Shown: positions 44,796-52,949 of the stretch, piece by piece
Position numbering within the stretch: the stretch's first letter is position 1
Layout of the letters: each line of letters starts with the position of its first letter
From: Bdellovibrionales bacterium CG10_big_fil_rev_8_21_14_0_10_45_34
GTDB lineage: Bacteria > Bdellovibrionota > Bdellovibrionia > Bdellovibrionales > 1-14-0-10-45-34
Reading direction: 5' to 3'
Assembly: GCA_002778785.1 (NCBI GenBank)
Contig: PEZS01000013.1
Coordinates: 45,448-109,447 of the forward strand
DNA length: 64,000 bases
Program-made: the position numbers and the translations under genes
Notes under the pieces: generated by a model
Database searches by the model: none
What the model was told of the DNA's origin: nothing
What the model saw: only the letters and a program-made list of their open reading frames with translations

Positions 44796-45257
44796 ATGAA
44801 AATTATTTCCTTTGAACTATTTAGCAATAATTTAAAGAAGATTTCTCAGTCGCATGCCAAAGGCATGACTCTCATTGAAATCATGATCGTTCTTATGATT
44901 TTGGGAGGGATATTGGCGCTCGTTGGTACTCAAGTGAATAAGAATTTAAGGAAGTCCAAAATCAGCCAGGCCAAAGTGCAAATGGGTGAAATTAAACGAG
45001 CCCTTGAAACCTATTACACCGATTGTGGAAGCTTTCCGCCTTCAGAGCAGGGGCTCAATGCACTTCTTGAGGCGCCTGAGAGCTGCCCTAATTGGGGTCC
45101 AGAGGCTTATACGAAGAAGCAAGTTTTAGATGATCCTTGGGGACAAAGATTTATCTATGAACAAGATGGTGCAAACTTTACTTTAAGGTCGCTTGGTGAA
45201 GACAAAAGAGAAGGCGGGTCTGGCTACGCGGCGGATATCTCCTCTGAAGACAACTGA
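44796..45257 (+). CDS. gspG: major pseudopilin GspG
   Basis: 153 residues. The prepilin motif KG-MTLIEIMIVLMILGGI, with Glu at +5, follows an unusually long 25-residue leader. The mature part has the GspG signature DCGSFPPSEQGLNALLEAP...DPWGQRF and a late LGEDKREGGSGYAADI segment corresponding to the Ca2+-binding loop. It polymerises into the pseudopilus after cleavage by a prepilin peptidase (not in this window). It is preceded by TGAGGAG and sits 94 bp after gspF. Confidence 0.95.
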   Translation: MKIISFELFSNNLKKISQSHAKGMTLIEIMIVLMILGGILALVGTQVNKNLRKSKISQAKVQMGEIKRALETYYTDCGSFPPSEQGLNALLEAPESCPNWGPEAYTKKQVLDDPWGQRFIYEQDGANFTLRSLGEDKREGGSGYAADISSEDN

Positions 45258-45394
45258 ATCGGTTATCAAGTTTTGACCTCCCGCTCGTTTGTTCCTGCAC
45301 GAGGCAGAATTGCACGAGTGACAACAGAGCGGCGAAACACCATCGCGCAAATTAAATTGGTTTTGGTTTTCCCGCCAACGGATATGGCAGGACA

Positions 45395-46003
45395 ATGGTA
45401 AAAGAGACTTCTCCACTTAATAGCGGTTTTACTCTCATTGAAGTTCTTATTGTTCTTATGATATTGGCCGCGGTAACCGCGACAATTGCACCCCGCCTGT
45501 CTTCTGATAAGACAAAACTACAACAGGCTGTTAGACAAATGGCTCCGCTGGCGCGCGAATTGCGGGCGTCCGCAGGAATCAGAGGAAAGATTTTAAGACT
45601 CGCCGTCTCTTTTGAAAAAGACAAAGCCGGTCAGTACTGGGTAGAGGCCGCAGATCGCCAAACAGTTATCGCATCGGTCGAGCAAGGAAAAGAAGAGATT
45701 GAGAAGCAACAAAGTTCGGATACTCCGCAAGAGGGGCCATTTGCACTTGATATGGGCGTTCTCAAAAAAGTCAAAGAGCTCCCTAAAGGTTTAAAGTTCA
45801 TTCGCCTCGAGCTTTCGCGTGAGGAGCAGACAATTGAAGCCGGAATGGGTTACATTTACTTCTTTCCAGAAGGACTTGCCGACGAAGCACTTCTCGTTGT
45901 GGGCACAGACGAAAAATTGCGCTGGTCTATTTACTTTCCTTCTTTGAGTGGGGCGGCCGAAATATTTGCTGGTGAAAAACACCTCAAAGACTTTAAACTT
46001 TAA
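45395..46003 (+). CDS. gspH: minor pseudopilin GspH
   Basis: 202 residues. The short leader MVKETSPLNSG is followed by FTLIEVLIVLMILAAVTATI, the prepilin helix with Glu5. The C-terminal beta domain is larger than in most GspH (~150-190 aa). It carries an Lys/Glu-rich insert (EQGKEEIEKQQSSDTPQEG). It belongs to the tip or shaft of the pseudopilus. Assignment as H rests on order and the prepilin motif. Confidence 0.85.
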   Translation: MVKETSPLNSGFTLIEVLIVLMILAAVTATIAPRLSSDKTKLQQAVRQMAPLARELRASAGIRGKILRLAVSFEKDKAGQYWVEAADRQTVIASVEQGKEEIEKQQSSDTPQEGPFALDMGVLKKVKELPKGLKFIRLELSREEQTIEAGMGYIYFFPEGLADEALLVVGTDEKLRWSIYFPSLSGAAEIFAGEKHLKDFKL

Positions 46004-46118
46004 GTTGCCCTGAATCTTTCGAGCATTCTAGGCGTGTTTAGCGTAAACTTTAAGTGCATGCGTACTCTCGAGGCTAGTGAATACTGGCTATCTCAAAATG
46101 GGGAAGGTGTCGCCACCA

Positions 46119-46757
46119 ATGCGCAACTTGGAATTAATGAGAATAAGCAAATTCAAACTGAAAGTTCCAACATCCCAAGTTCGAGGGTTTACACTCGTGG
46201 AAGTGATGGTTGCGCTTATGTTGCTCACTATGGGCATCATTGCTCTTTCGAGCAGTTGGAGTGGGAGCCTATTCTCTTTTCGAAAAAGTCAGATTGTGCG
46301 CGACGCTGTTTTTTTGCTTAAGACAAAAATGAGCGAAGTCGAGAACAAGTACACGGGAGACGGCTTTGCAAGTATCCCTGAAGAAGAAGAGGGAGAATTT
46401 GGTGAGGAGTATCCCGCCTTTAAGTGGAAGATAGAAAGCAAAGAGATTGAGTTCCCGGACATGACATCTTTTATGCTGAGTAACAGCGAAGAAGGTGTCG
46501 ATCAACTCCAGCAAACTGTTATTGCTCAACTGACAGATCAGCTCAAACAAAATGTGAAAGAGGTTAAGCTCACCGTCATTTATACAAAAGGCAAAAAACC
46601 CATCAGCTATTCATTGGCAACAATGTTCGTGAATTTTGGCGCAAACTCCCTAGGCGCGCTCGGCTTTGGAGCGGGAGCCACGAATCCTTCTGGGCCAAAC
46701 ACCAATAGCGATTCGTTGCAGCCTGGTTTAGGGAACCCGGCTGGGGGAAATCCATGA
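46119..46757 (+). CDS. gspI: minor pseudopilin GspI
   Basis: 212 residues from the ATG at 46119, with other possible starts at 46098, 46137 and a GTG at 46077. The prepilin segment is VRG-FTLVEVMVALMLLTMGI, Glu5 present, typical of GspI. The mature domain has an acidic SIPEEEEGEFGEEY patch and an Asn/Gly/Pro-rich tail (residues ~185-212). GspI forms the tip complex with J and K. The stop overlaps gspJ by 4 bp. Confidence 0.85.
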   Translation: MRNLELMRISKFKLKVPTSQVRGFTLVEVMVALMLLTMGIIALSSSWSGSLFSFRKSQIVRDAVFLLKTKMSEVENKYTGDGFASIPEEEEGEFGEEYPAFKWKIESKEIEFPDMTSFMLSNSEEGVDQLQQTVIAQLTDQLKQNVKEVKLTVIYTKGKKPISYSLATMFVNFGANSLGALGFGAGATNPSGPNTNSDSLQPGLGNPAGGNP

Positions 46758-47677
46758 ACAGCAAAGGCCTCACACTTATTGAACTTATAATTGCTCTGTC
46801 GTTAATGGCTTTTTTGACTTTGTTTATTAGCAATCAGATTCGCCAGTCGCTGAGGCAAAAAGACAAGCTTAGCACCGACATTTCAGAAAGATCGAAGGTG
46901 AATACCGCCCTCAGAATTATGGAGCATGATATTAAAAAGGCCTTTAACGAAAGAGACATTCTGGCTGAAGTCGTTCAGAAAATGAAAGAAGCTGAGACGG
47001 CGCAGAATAGTAGGAACGCAAATAACAATCCAAACAACCCGGCAGCACAAACGCCTCCTCCGGTACCGCCTCCTAATGCAGTTCCACCTCCCAACGCGCC
47101 TGGCGCGCCTGCAAAGAAGTTTGAATACACGGCGCCTCCGAAGTTAACCGGTTTTTTAGGCTCAGAGAATGCACTTTATTTTACAAGCCACAACCAGCCT
47201 AGGTATGACAAAGACTCTAAGGTTAGCCATTTAATGGAAGTCGGATACTATCTAAAACCTTGCCCCAAGAATGACACCTACACCGAAGACAGAGGGAACT
47301 GCTTAGTTCGATCGGTCTCTGCCCATCTCGACGGCAGGTTAGAAGAAGGCGGCAATGAAACTATTTTAACCGACCATGTAGAGGCTTTAGAATTTTTGTA
47401 TATTGGCGACGAAAGCCCTGACTGGGTCAAAGAATGGCGGACCGACGAGAGAGGGGCTGCCTACTCGATCGGGAAGTTTCCAAGATATGTGCAAATTGGC
47501 ATCAAAATCGAAAAGAACAAAAGAAAGTTCGCATCAAAAACCATTGCTGAAATTGTTTTACCAAATAACCTCAGCCCTAATCAAAATACAAACAATCCTC
47601 TAGATGGGCGACCAGAGGACAACAATTTCACCCGGGATTCATTTATCGACCAAATGCTGGAGAAGCCAGAAAATTGA
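46754..47677 (+). CDS. gspJ: minor pseudopilin GspJ
   Basis: 307 residues. The leader is four residues long (MNSKG), then LTLIELIIALSLMAFLTLFI with Glu5. Residues ~85-125 are an Asn/Pro-rich insert (TPPPVPPPNAVPPPNA), not usual for GspJ. The rest resembles the GspJ beta domain, including YYLKPCP and LTDHVEALEFLYIGD. It starts on the gspI stop (ATGA) and its own stop overlaps the TTG start of the next frame. Confidence 0.88.
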   Translation: MNSKGLTLIELIIALSLMAFLTLFISNQIRQSLRQKDKLSTDISERSKVNTALRIMEHDIKKAFNERDILAEVVQKMKEAETAQNSRNANNNPNNPAAQTPPPVPPPNAVPPPNAPGAPAKKFEYTAPPKLTGFLGSENALYFTSHNQPRYDKDSKVSHLMEVGYYLKPCPKNDTYTEDRGNCLVRSVSAHLDGRLEEGGNETILTDHVEALEFLYIGDESPDWVKEWRTDERGAAYSIGKFPRYVQIGIKIEKNKRKFASKTIAEIVLPNNLSPNQNTNNPLDGRPEDNNFTRDSFIDQMLEKPEN

Positions 47678-49185
47678 AACAACCCAATGACTCCACTAAC
47701 AGGAATGATTCGCGTACGTCGAGCGACGAGTACGCGGTGAAACGCCACCTCTCCGCAGCGGGGACCCGCAAGAAGAAGCCAGTTTCACAAGGCTCGAGAA
47801 GCGAAGGCGTGCATTCGCGTACGTCGAGCGACGAGTACGCAGTGAAACGCCACTTCTCCGCAGCGGGGACCCGCAAGAAGAAGCCAGTTTCACAAGGCTC
47901 GAGAAGCGAAGGCGTGCATTCGCGTACGTCGAGCGACGAGTACGCGGTGAAACGCCGCTTCTTGGCAGCGGGACAGCGGGGGGCGGCGCTGATATTTACT
48001 ATCTTCGCCCTCATGATCATGATGTACGTGGCCTCTGAGATTGTTTACGACACAGCCGTTGACTACAGAGTAACTAATTCTGAGTACAAAAGTCTGAGAG
48101 CGCATTATAATGCGAAGGCAGGAATTGAGTTTAGCCTGCTTAGGCTCATGATCTTTCGACAGGTTAGCAATCAATTTAAAGATCAACAGCAGATGACCAA
48201 CATGATCTGGCAATTCCCAATGGCCTGGCCGCTTGTGGCGCCCGATAAATCGCTTGATTCGGAAAAAAGAAATATAGAAGAGACCGCAGGAGAATCGCTG
48301 ATAGAAGGTTCTTTTGTCACTACCATCACACCTGAAAGCACCAAGATCGATATCAATGATTTAGCGATCGATAATGAAGCCTACAGAAAGATCATCATCC
48401 AGCAACTGGCCGCCATAATTCAGAACGCTTTGGATGCCGACACGGAGTGGGCACGAAATAAACGCGGCGAATACCAAGCAATGGAGATCGCAAATAACAT
48501 AGCCGACTGGGTGGATCAAGATAGCGATGCCCGAAATGGCGGCTCAGAAAGTGCGCCCTATAGCCCGGATGAATACGGAACTGACGTCATTTACCCTCCA
48601 AACCGCACATTTAGAACTATCGACGAACTTCATATGGTAGCTGGAGTCGACGACGAGATTTTTAAATTGTTGCTTCCGAACATAACTCTTTTTGGCTCCA
48701 AAGGAATACTTATTAACCAGGCCGGAAAAGACATCCTGATGGCTATTGATCCGATGATCACAGAGCAAGTTGCTGACGCCATTCTTGAAAGAGTAGCCGA
48801 CCAGGCCCAAGGTCCGTTTAAAGGGCCCGATGATTTTTACACTTTCTTGCAAAACCAAGGGATTAATCCCGCGCCACTGAGAGAGGCGAACTTGCCGCTC
48901 GTGTTCTCTGAAGAAGTTAACTTTCGTATCTCGAGCCAAGGCCAGTTTCAGTCTGTCGGCAGAGAAATCATTGCGGTGACTTATGACTTTGATACAGTAA
49001 AAGACAGGTTGCAGAAGTTGGTAACACCGCCCGATCCACAGGCTCCAAATGAAGCGAATCAGGATCCGGCAAATCCTCAAAATCCAGCGCCTGCCAACCA
49101 GAATCCCAATCAGAGTGCGCCTCCTACTCAAGAGAGCAAACCTGCAGTGGGAAGACCCGAGGTTGTTTTTTGGGAGGAGCGTTAA
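47674..49185 (+). CDS. gspK: minor pseudopilin GspK with expanded leader
   Basis: 503 residues from the TTG overlapping the gspJ stop. Residues 12-~100 are 35-residue repeats (SRTSSDEYAVKRH.. AAGTRKKKPVSQGSRSEGVH) encoded by a 105-bp tandem repeat. The prepilin segment follows (AAGQRG-AALIFTIFALMIMMYVAS), then the large SAM-like and GspK domain (TKIDINDLAIDNEAY, IADWVDQDSDARNGG, YSPDEYG...RTIDELHMV), and a Pro/Asn tail. A GTG at 47947 would give a normal 12-residue leader (MKRRFLAAGQRG) and 412 residues; which start is used cannot be decided. GspK caps the pseudopilus tip with I and J. Confidence 0.88.
   Translation: MKQPNDSTNRNDSRTSSDEYAVKRHLSAAGTRKKKPVSQGSRSEGVHSRTSSDEYAVKRHFSAAGTRKKKPVSQGSRSEGVHSRTSSDEYAVKRRFLAAGQRGAALIFTIFALMIMMYVASEIVYDTAVDYRVTNSEYKSLRAHYNAKAGIEFSLLRLMIFRQVSNQFKDQQQMTNMIWQFPMAWPLVAPDKSLDSEKRNIEETAGESLIEGSFVTTITPESTKIDINDLAIDNEAYRKIIIQQLAAIIQNALDADTEWARNKRGEYQAMEIANNIADWVDQDSDARNGGSESAPYSPDEYGTDVIYPPNRTFRTIDELHMVAGVDDEIFKLLLPNITLFGSKGILINQAGKDILMAIDPMITEQVADAILERVADQAQGPFKGPDDFYTFLQNQGINPAPLREANLPLVFSEEVNFRISSQGQFQSVGREIIAVTYDFDTVKDRLQKLVTPPDPQAPNEANQDPANPQNPAPANQNPNQSAPPTQESKPAVGRPEVVFWEER
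47709..47973. repeat. 105-bp tandem repeat, ~2.5 copies, in the gspK leader
   Basis: Copies start at 47709, 47814 and 47919 (period exactly 105 bp), each opening TTCGCGTACGTCGAGCGACG. The first two are nearly identical. The third matches for ~55 bp and then continues into gspK. The start of each unit is palindromic (CGCGTAC...GTACGCG). The period is a multiple of three and free of stops in the gspK frame. Confidence 0.95.
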
Positions 49186-49231
49186 TACTGAGTCGACGTA
49201 ATTCGAGCGCTAGGCCTAAGGAGAAAGCTGC

Positions 49232-49315
49232 ATGAACAATACTCAGGCGAATAAGTCACAAAGCGCACGAATCAGTTGGCAATGGTGTAAGCCATGCAGG
49301 TCTGGGTGTAATTAG
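49232..49315 (+). CDS. 27-residue Cys-rich leader peptide coupled to gspL
   Basis: ATG at 49232 with TAAGGAG about 8 nt upstream, the best ribosome site in this part of the operon. It encodes 27 residues ending WQWCKPCRSGCN; the stop (TAG 49313-49315) overlaps the GTG start of gspL by one base. It fills most of the 129-bp gspK-gspL gap. It could be a translational-coupling leader for gspL, whose own ribosome site is poor, or a real small protein; the WCKPC motif resembles a thioredoxin active site but the peptide is too short for that fold. Confidence 0.5.
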   Translation: MNNTQANKSQSARISWQWCKPCRSGCN

Positions 49316-50991
49316 TGAAAACAATCGGTATTGATATTGGTCAATCTAGGGTCAAAGTCTCAGTCATAGAAGGAACAAATCGACAGTTTCGTATACTTAA
49401 CTACGTCGAGTACGATGTTTACTCCGATGAGGCAGACGACAATCACAAAAAAACTGTCGAGGCGTTAAGACGTATCCAAGAAGAGTTCATCGATGGTCAA
49501 CTAAAGGTGATTGTGGGTTTACCGCAAAGTTCCGTGATCTCTAGGCACAAGGTCTTTCCTTTTCGGGAACGCATCAAAATCGCTCGTTCGTTACCTTTTG
49601 AATTAGAAGATGAAATACCGTTAGATCAAGACGAAGCTCAGTTTGAATTTAAGACGATTCAAACGACAAGATCTGCCGCTGAAGTCCTTGCCTTTGTGGC
49701 CCCCGATCAAGCCATCGCACAAACATTGAATGTGCTGGAGTCGGCTTTTGTCGACCCCGACGTCCTCTCCGTCGAATCCGCAGCAGTATCAAATCTCTTT
49801 GAAAACTGGAGCGAGCCTCCGCCAGAAGTTGAGCGGCTTGATATTTTGGATGAAAATGAAAGTGAGCTACTTACTGCTGAGGGACCAACAGAAGATGGGG
49901 CAGTACTTATAGATTTGGGGCATTCTAAATCCGTCCTCAGTGTTTACCGACGCGGAAGACTCTTGGCTCAACGGACCATTGATTTTGGTGGCGCCACTTT
50001 AATCGGAGCGCTTTGCAATGCTTATTCTCTAAGTAGCGAACAAGCGCGCACGATTCTAGAAGAAAAAGCCTTTCTTCTTATTACAAAAGATAAAGCCAAC
50101 GAAGATCAAATCCGCTTTGCCGAGACGCTTGCTCAGCCCTTTGACGAATTTGCTAAGCGAGCAAAGATGTCGATTTTAGAGCTAGAAACTCAATTTCAGT
50201 TTAAGGCGACAAGAGTTTCACTTATTGGGGGGCTCTCCCAAGTATTGAACGTCGGCCCCTATCTTACACAAAGACTAGAGGTCGCTACCAACGTACAAGC
50301 GCTTGAGACTCCCTTTGCGAATTCGGCAGTCACGTTTGATAAACCAACAATGGCGAAGGCGGCCGTGAGCTTAAGTTTTGCGATTGAAGGCTTAAAGAGA
50401 CCTAGAAACCCGGCCATTGATTTTCGAAAAGGTGCCTTTGTTAAAAAAAGTCTCTCGATGCAGCTTATGTGTGAGAACTGGTCGCCCATTTTTTACGCAG
50501 CGGTGGCCATATTTTTTATAGCTAGTATTTACAGCGTTTCGCGCGAAATGATGGCAGAAAGTCTTAGCGACGCAAGTTATCAGGCAATGCTTGATCAAGC
50601 CCGATCTCCAGCAGTAGGACTCAAGGGTTCAGCGGCGAGCGCAGCGGGGGTGAGTAAATTTCTTCGAACAAAAAAGAAAGAAATCCGCGATCGCGAGCTG
50701 ATGGAAAAATTGACGAAGATGAATTCTTCTTTGGATGTGCTCAAAGAGATTTCTAACAAGATGCCTGCCAGGTCCGCTGGCCGCATTGACGTGAGAGAAG
50801 TTCAAATTGCTAGCAACCAAGTGACTGTTTTTGGCTTGGCCTCTCAAGCGAACTTGGTAAGCCAAATTGAAAATACCCTTAAGGCGATGAGCCTTAACGG
50901 CAAAGTGGAAACTATGCCTACCCAAATTAAACCCGCCGCTGGCCAGCTAGCGTTCGGTTACAAATTCGAAGTGGATCGCATTGAAAATTAG
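49315..50991 (+). CDS. gspL: type II secretion system protein GspL (PilM-like)
   Basis: 558 residues, GTG start. The cytosolic half is actin/PilM-like (TIGIDIGQSRVKVSVIEG, then AVLIDLGHSKSVLSVYRRG and VSLIGGLSQ). One TM lies near residues 390-408 (IFYAAVAIFFIASIYSV). The periplasmic C-terminal part has a coiled-coil segment (KEIRDRELMEKLTKMNSSLDVL) and a ferredoxin-like domain. GspL couples GspE to GspM and the pseudopilus. It is longer than E. coli GspL (~400). gspM follows 9 bp later. Confidence 0.9.
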   Translation: MKTIGIDIGQSRVKVSVIEGTNRQFRILNYVEYDVYSDEADDNHKKTVEALRRIQEEFIDGQLKVIVGLPQSSVISRHKVFPFRERIKIARSLPFELEDEIPLDQDEAQFEFKTIQTTRSAAEVLAFVAPDQAIAQTLNVLESAFVDPDVLSVESAAVSNLFENWSEPPPEVERLDILDENESELLTAEGPTEDGAVLIDLGHSKSVLSVYRRGRLLAQRTIDFGGATLIGALCNAYSLSSEQARTILEEKAFLLITKDKANEDQIRFAETLAQPFDEFAKRAKMSILELETQFQFKATRVSLIGGLSQVLNVGPYLTQRLEVATNVQALETPFANSAVTFDKPTMAKAAVSLSFAIEGLKRPRNPAIDFRKGAFVKKSLSMQLMCENWSPIFYAAVAIFFIASIYSVSREMMAESLSDASYQAMLDQARSPAVGLKGSAASAAGVSKFLRTKKKEIRDRELMEKLTKMNSSLDVLKEISNKMPARSAGRIDVREVQIASNQVTVFGLASQANLVSQIENTLKAMSLNGKVETMPTQIKPAAGQLAFGYKFEVDRIEN

Positions 50992-51000
50992 GATAAAAAT

Positions 51001-51663
51001 ATGGCTTTAGAAGAGCTGAAATCAAGATTCAAAGATCAATTGCAAAATGCCTGGAGCGCATTTGAGACATCGACTGTTTATCTCCAGATTCGAGAAAAGT
51101 ACGACGACCTCAACCCGGCTGCTCAAAAAGGCGTGCTTGGGTTTTTAAGTGTTGCGATTATAAGTGTTCTTATATGGATTCCGTACACATTTTGGGCTAG
51201 TTCTGAAGAGCAGCTCAGTTATTTTATCGAGAACAAGGAGCTGATTCGAGAAGTACTCCGGGTACAGAAGCAGCTGGCGGCTTCAAGTGATGTGCCGATT
51301 GCCATAGACTCTGGAATGCTTCGGACGCAGGTGGAAAGCCAACTTCAAACAGTGGGGCTACTACCCGAACAAATACAGGCAGTTAATATTGCCGATTTTA
51401 CCGAAGGTATCAAAATCTACGCAACAGGCGTGGTCGCCGAGGGCATCCGTGCGTCGGTCATTAACCTCAATGTCACTCAGATCGTTGAAATCGGTTACAA
51501 GCTACAGCAAATCGACCCAAGTGCCAAAATGATTGGAATGAAAGTAAGAGCTAGCCCCGAGAGAAGTCATTATTACAACGTTGAATATGAGCTGGCGACT
51601 TTTCGATCAGAAGCACCTGCGGAGCCACCAGCGGGAGGCAACAAAAAATCAAACAACGGTTGA
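51001..51663 (+). CDS. gspM: type II secretion system protein GspM
   Basis: 220 residues. A ~45-residue cytosolic N-terminus (LKSRFKDQLQNAW) is followed by one TM (~46-68, GVLGFLSVAIISVLIWIPY), a helix, and a ferredoxin-like periplasmic domain (~105-200). This is the GspM layout. Sequence conservation in the family is low, so position after gspL is important evidence. It has a longer N-terminal region than typical. GspM dimerises with GspL. Confidence 0.85.
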   Translation: MALEELKSRFKDQLQNAWSAFETSTVYLQIREKYDDLNPAAQKGVLGFLSVAIISVLIWIPYTFWASSEEQLSYFIENKELIREVLRVQKQLAASSDVPIAIDSGMLRTQVESQLQTVGLLPEQIQAVNIADFTEGIKIYATGVVAEGIRASVINLNVTQIVEIGYKLQQIDPSAKMIGMKVRASPERSHYYNVEYELATFRSEAPAEPPAGGNKKSNNG

Positions 51664-51712
51664 AGTAGTGTAAGAAAAGGCTATTAACTAAGAATCACCT
51701 AGGCGATCGAAA

Positions 51713-52672
51713 ATGGAACAACTCAGATCATTTATCAGCAAATACAAAGCTTCCCTCTTACTCTTTTTTCTCGCCCTTCCTGTTTTTTTGGTGCTGTTAT
51801 TTCCACTGAGCGACATTGGCGATCTCGTTTCAGCGAAAGTTGCTGAGTTCACAGATAACAAAGTGTTTTTGCAATTTGACGAAATGTCGATCACCCTTTT
51901 GCCAAGACCTGGCGTCGCCTTCGAAAATGTGCAGCTTTACACTCCATTTGTTCAGGGCCTCAAAGTTGACAGACTCACCGCAGCCCCGAGTTTAACCGGT
52001 CTTCTGACTTTCAAACCCGGAATCTCATTTTACGCGCAAGGAGTGCTGGGGGGCGAAATTGGTGGATCCACACGCGGAGGAGAAACCACTCAGCAAGGAA
52101 CTCTTCGCCAGAAGATAGATCTTAACCTGAACAACGTTGATCTTCGGGCAATTGTAAAAGCATTTGATTTATCAATTCCGGCGGTAGGTTCGGTGTCGGC
52201 GACAGTTAATCTTGATGTCGATCCATCTTTTGTAGAACCGCCAACAGGGTCGGCCAAAATCACGGGCAGTGAAATAACCGCTAATGCTGTGCAAATACCC
52301 ACCCAGATGGGCCCGATAAGTTTACCGAATCTGAAAGTGAGTAGTTTAGAGATACAGGTCGATTTAAAAAAAGGGGAAGCCATTGCTAAAACCCTACGAG
52401 TCGGCACCCCCACAGACCCGCTTCACGTGAGTGCCGACGGCAAAATCGAAGTACGCACAAGCCCCGGGCCCGGAGGGCAGCCCAATATCGAACTAGGGGG
52501 ATATGATTTTTCTGTGCGTTTAGATGCCTCAAAAGAATTTGAATCTCAAATTGGGTTTTTGGGCTTTCTAGATAGCTACAAAGCGCCGACCCAGCCCCCA
52601 GGCCGGAGCGCCTATGCCGTGAGGATTTCGGCACCTTCCATTCAGTCACCTGCCCGTATGAATTCGCTGTAG
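51713..52672 (+). CDS. gspN: type II secretion system protein GspN
   Basis: 319 residues. N-terminal TM (~14-36, SLLLFFLALPVFLVLLFPL), then a long beta-rich periplasmic region: FDEMSITLLPRPGVAFENVQLYT, SLTGLLTFKPGISFYAQGVLGG, NLNNVDLRAI. AsmA-like repeats of this sort are the form of GspN found in deltaproteobacterial T2SS. The end is Pro/Ala-rich. It closes the cluster; the following ~275 bp contain no gene and probably the promoter of the phosphatase. Confidence 0.85.
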   Translation: MEQLRSFISKYKASLLLFFLALPVFLVLLFPLSDIGDLVSAKVAEFTDNKVFLQFDEMSITLLPRPGVAFENVQLYTPFVQGLKVDRLTAAPSLTGLLTFKPGISFYAQGVLGGEIGGSTRGGETTQQGTLRQKIDLNLNNVDLRAIVKAFDLSIPAVGSVSATVNLDVDPSFVEPPTGSAKITGSEITANAVQIPTQMGPISLPNLKVSSLEIQVDLKKGEAIAKTLRVGTPTDPLHVSADGKIEVRTSPGPGGQPNIELGGYDFSVRLDASKEFESQIGFLGFLDSYKAPTQPPGRSAYAVRISAPSIQSPARMNSL

Positions 52673-52949
52673 GCAACTTATTGCCCACAGAATTTGATTT
52701 TCGCGGTTCGCAATTTTATGGCGTTGATTGCCGCTTTGCCAAAAAAACTTCACCGACGCGCTCGATCTCTTCCACAGCCTGCAGCATTGCTGTCCACATG
52801 CTATAACGCGCCGCATTTTTCTCAATTCTCGATTGGTTTGCAAAAAGTCTGAAGGAAACCTGACAAAGTTTTGCTTGGCGATTGAAGCCTAGTCGTTTTA
52901 GTGTTCTAGGGGAGATCTGCACAGGACGTGTAGAAAAAGAGGGGGGAGC

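Noticed and set aside
47643..48020. Reverse-strand ORFs opposite the gspK repeat
   Set aside because: Stop-free only because the 105-bp unit repeats; the + strand frame belongs to gspK.
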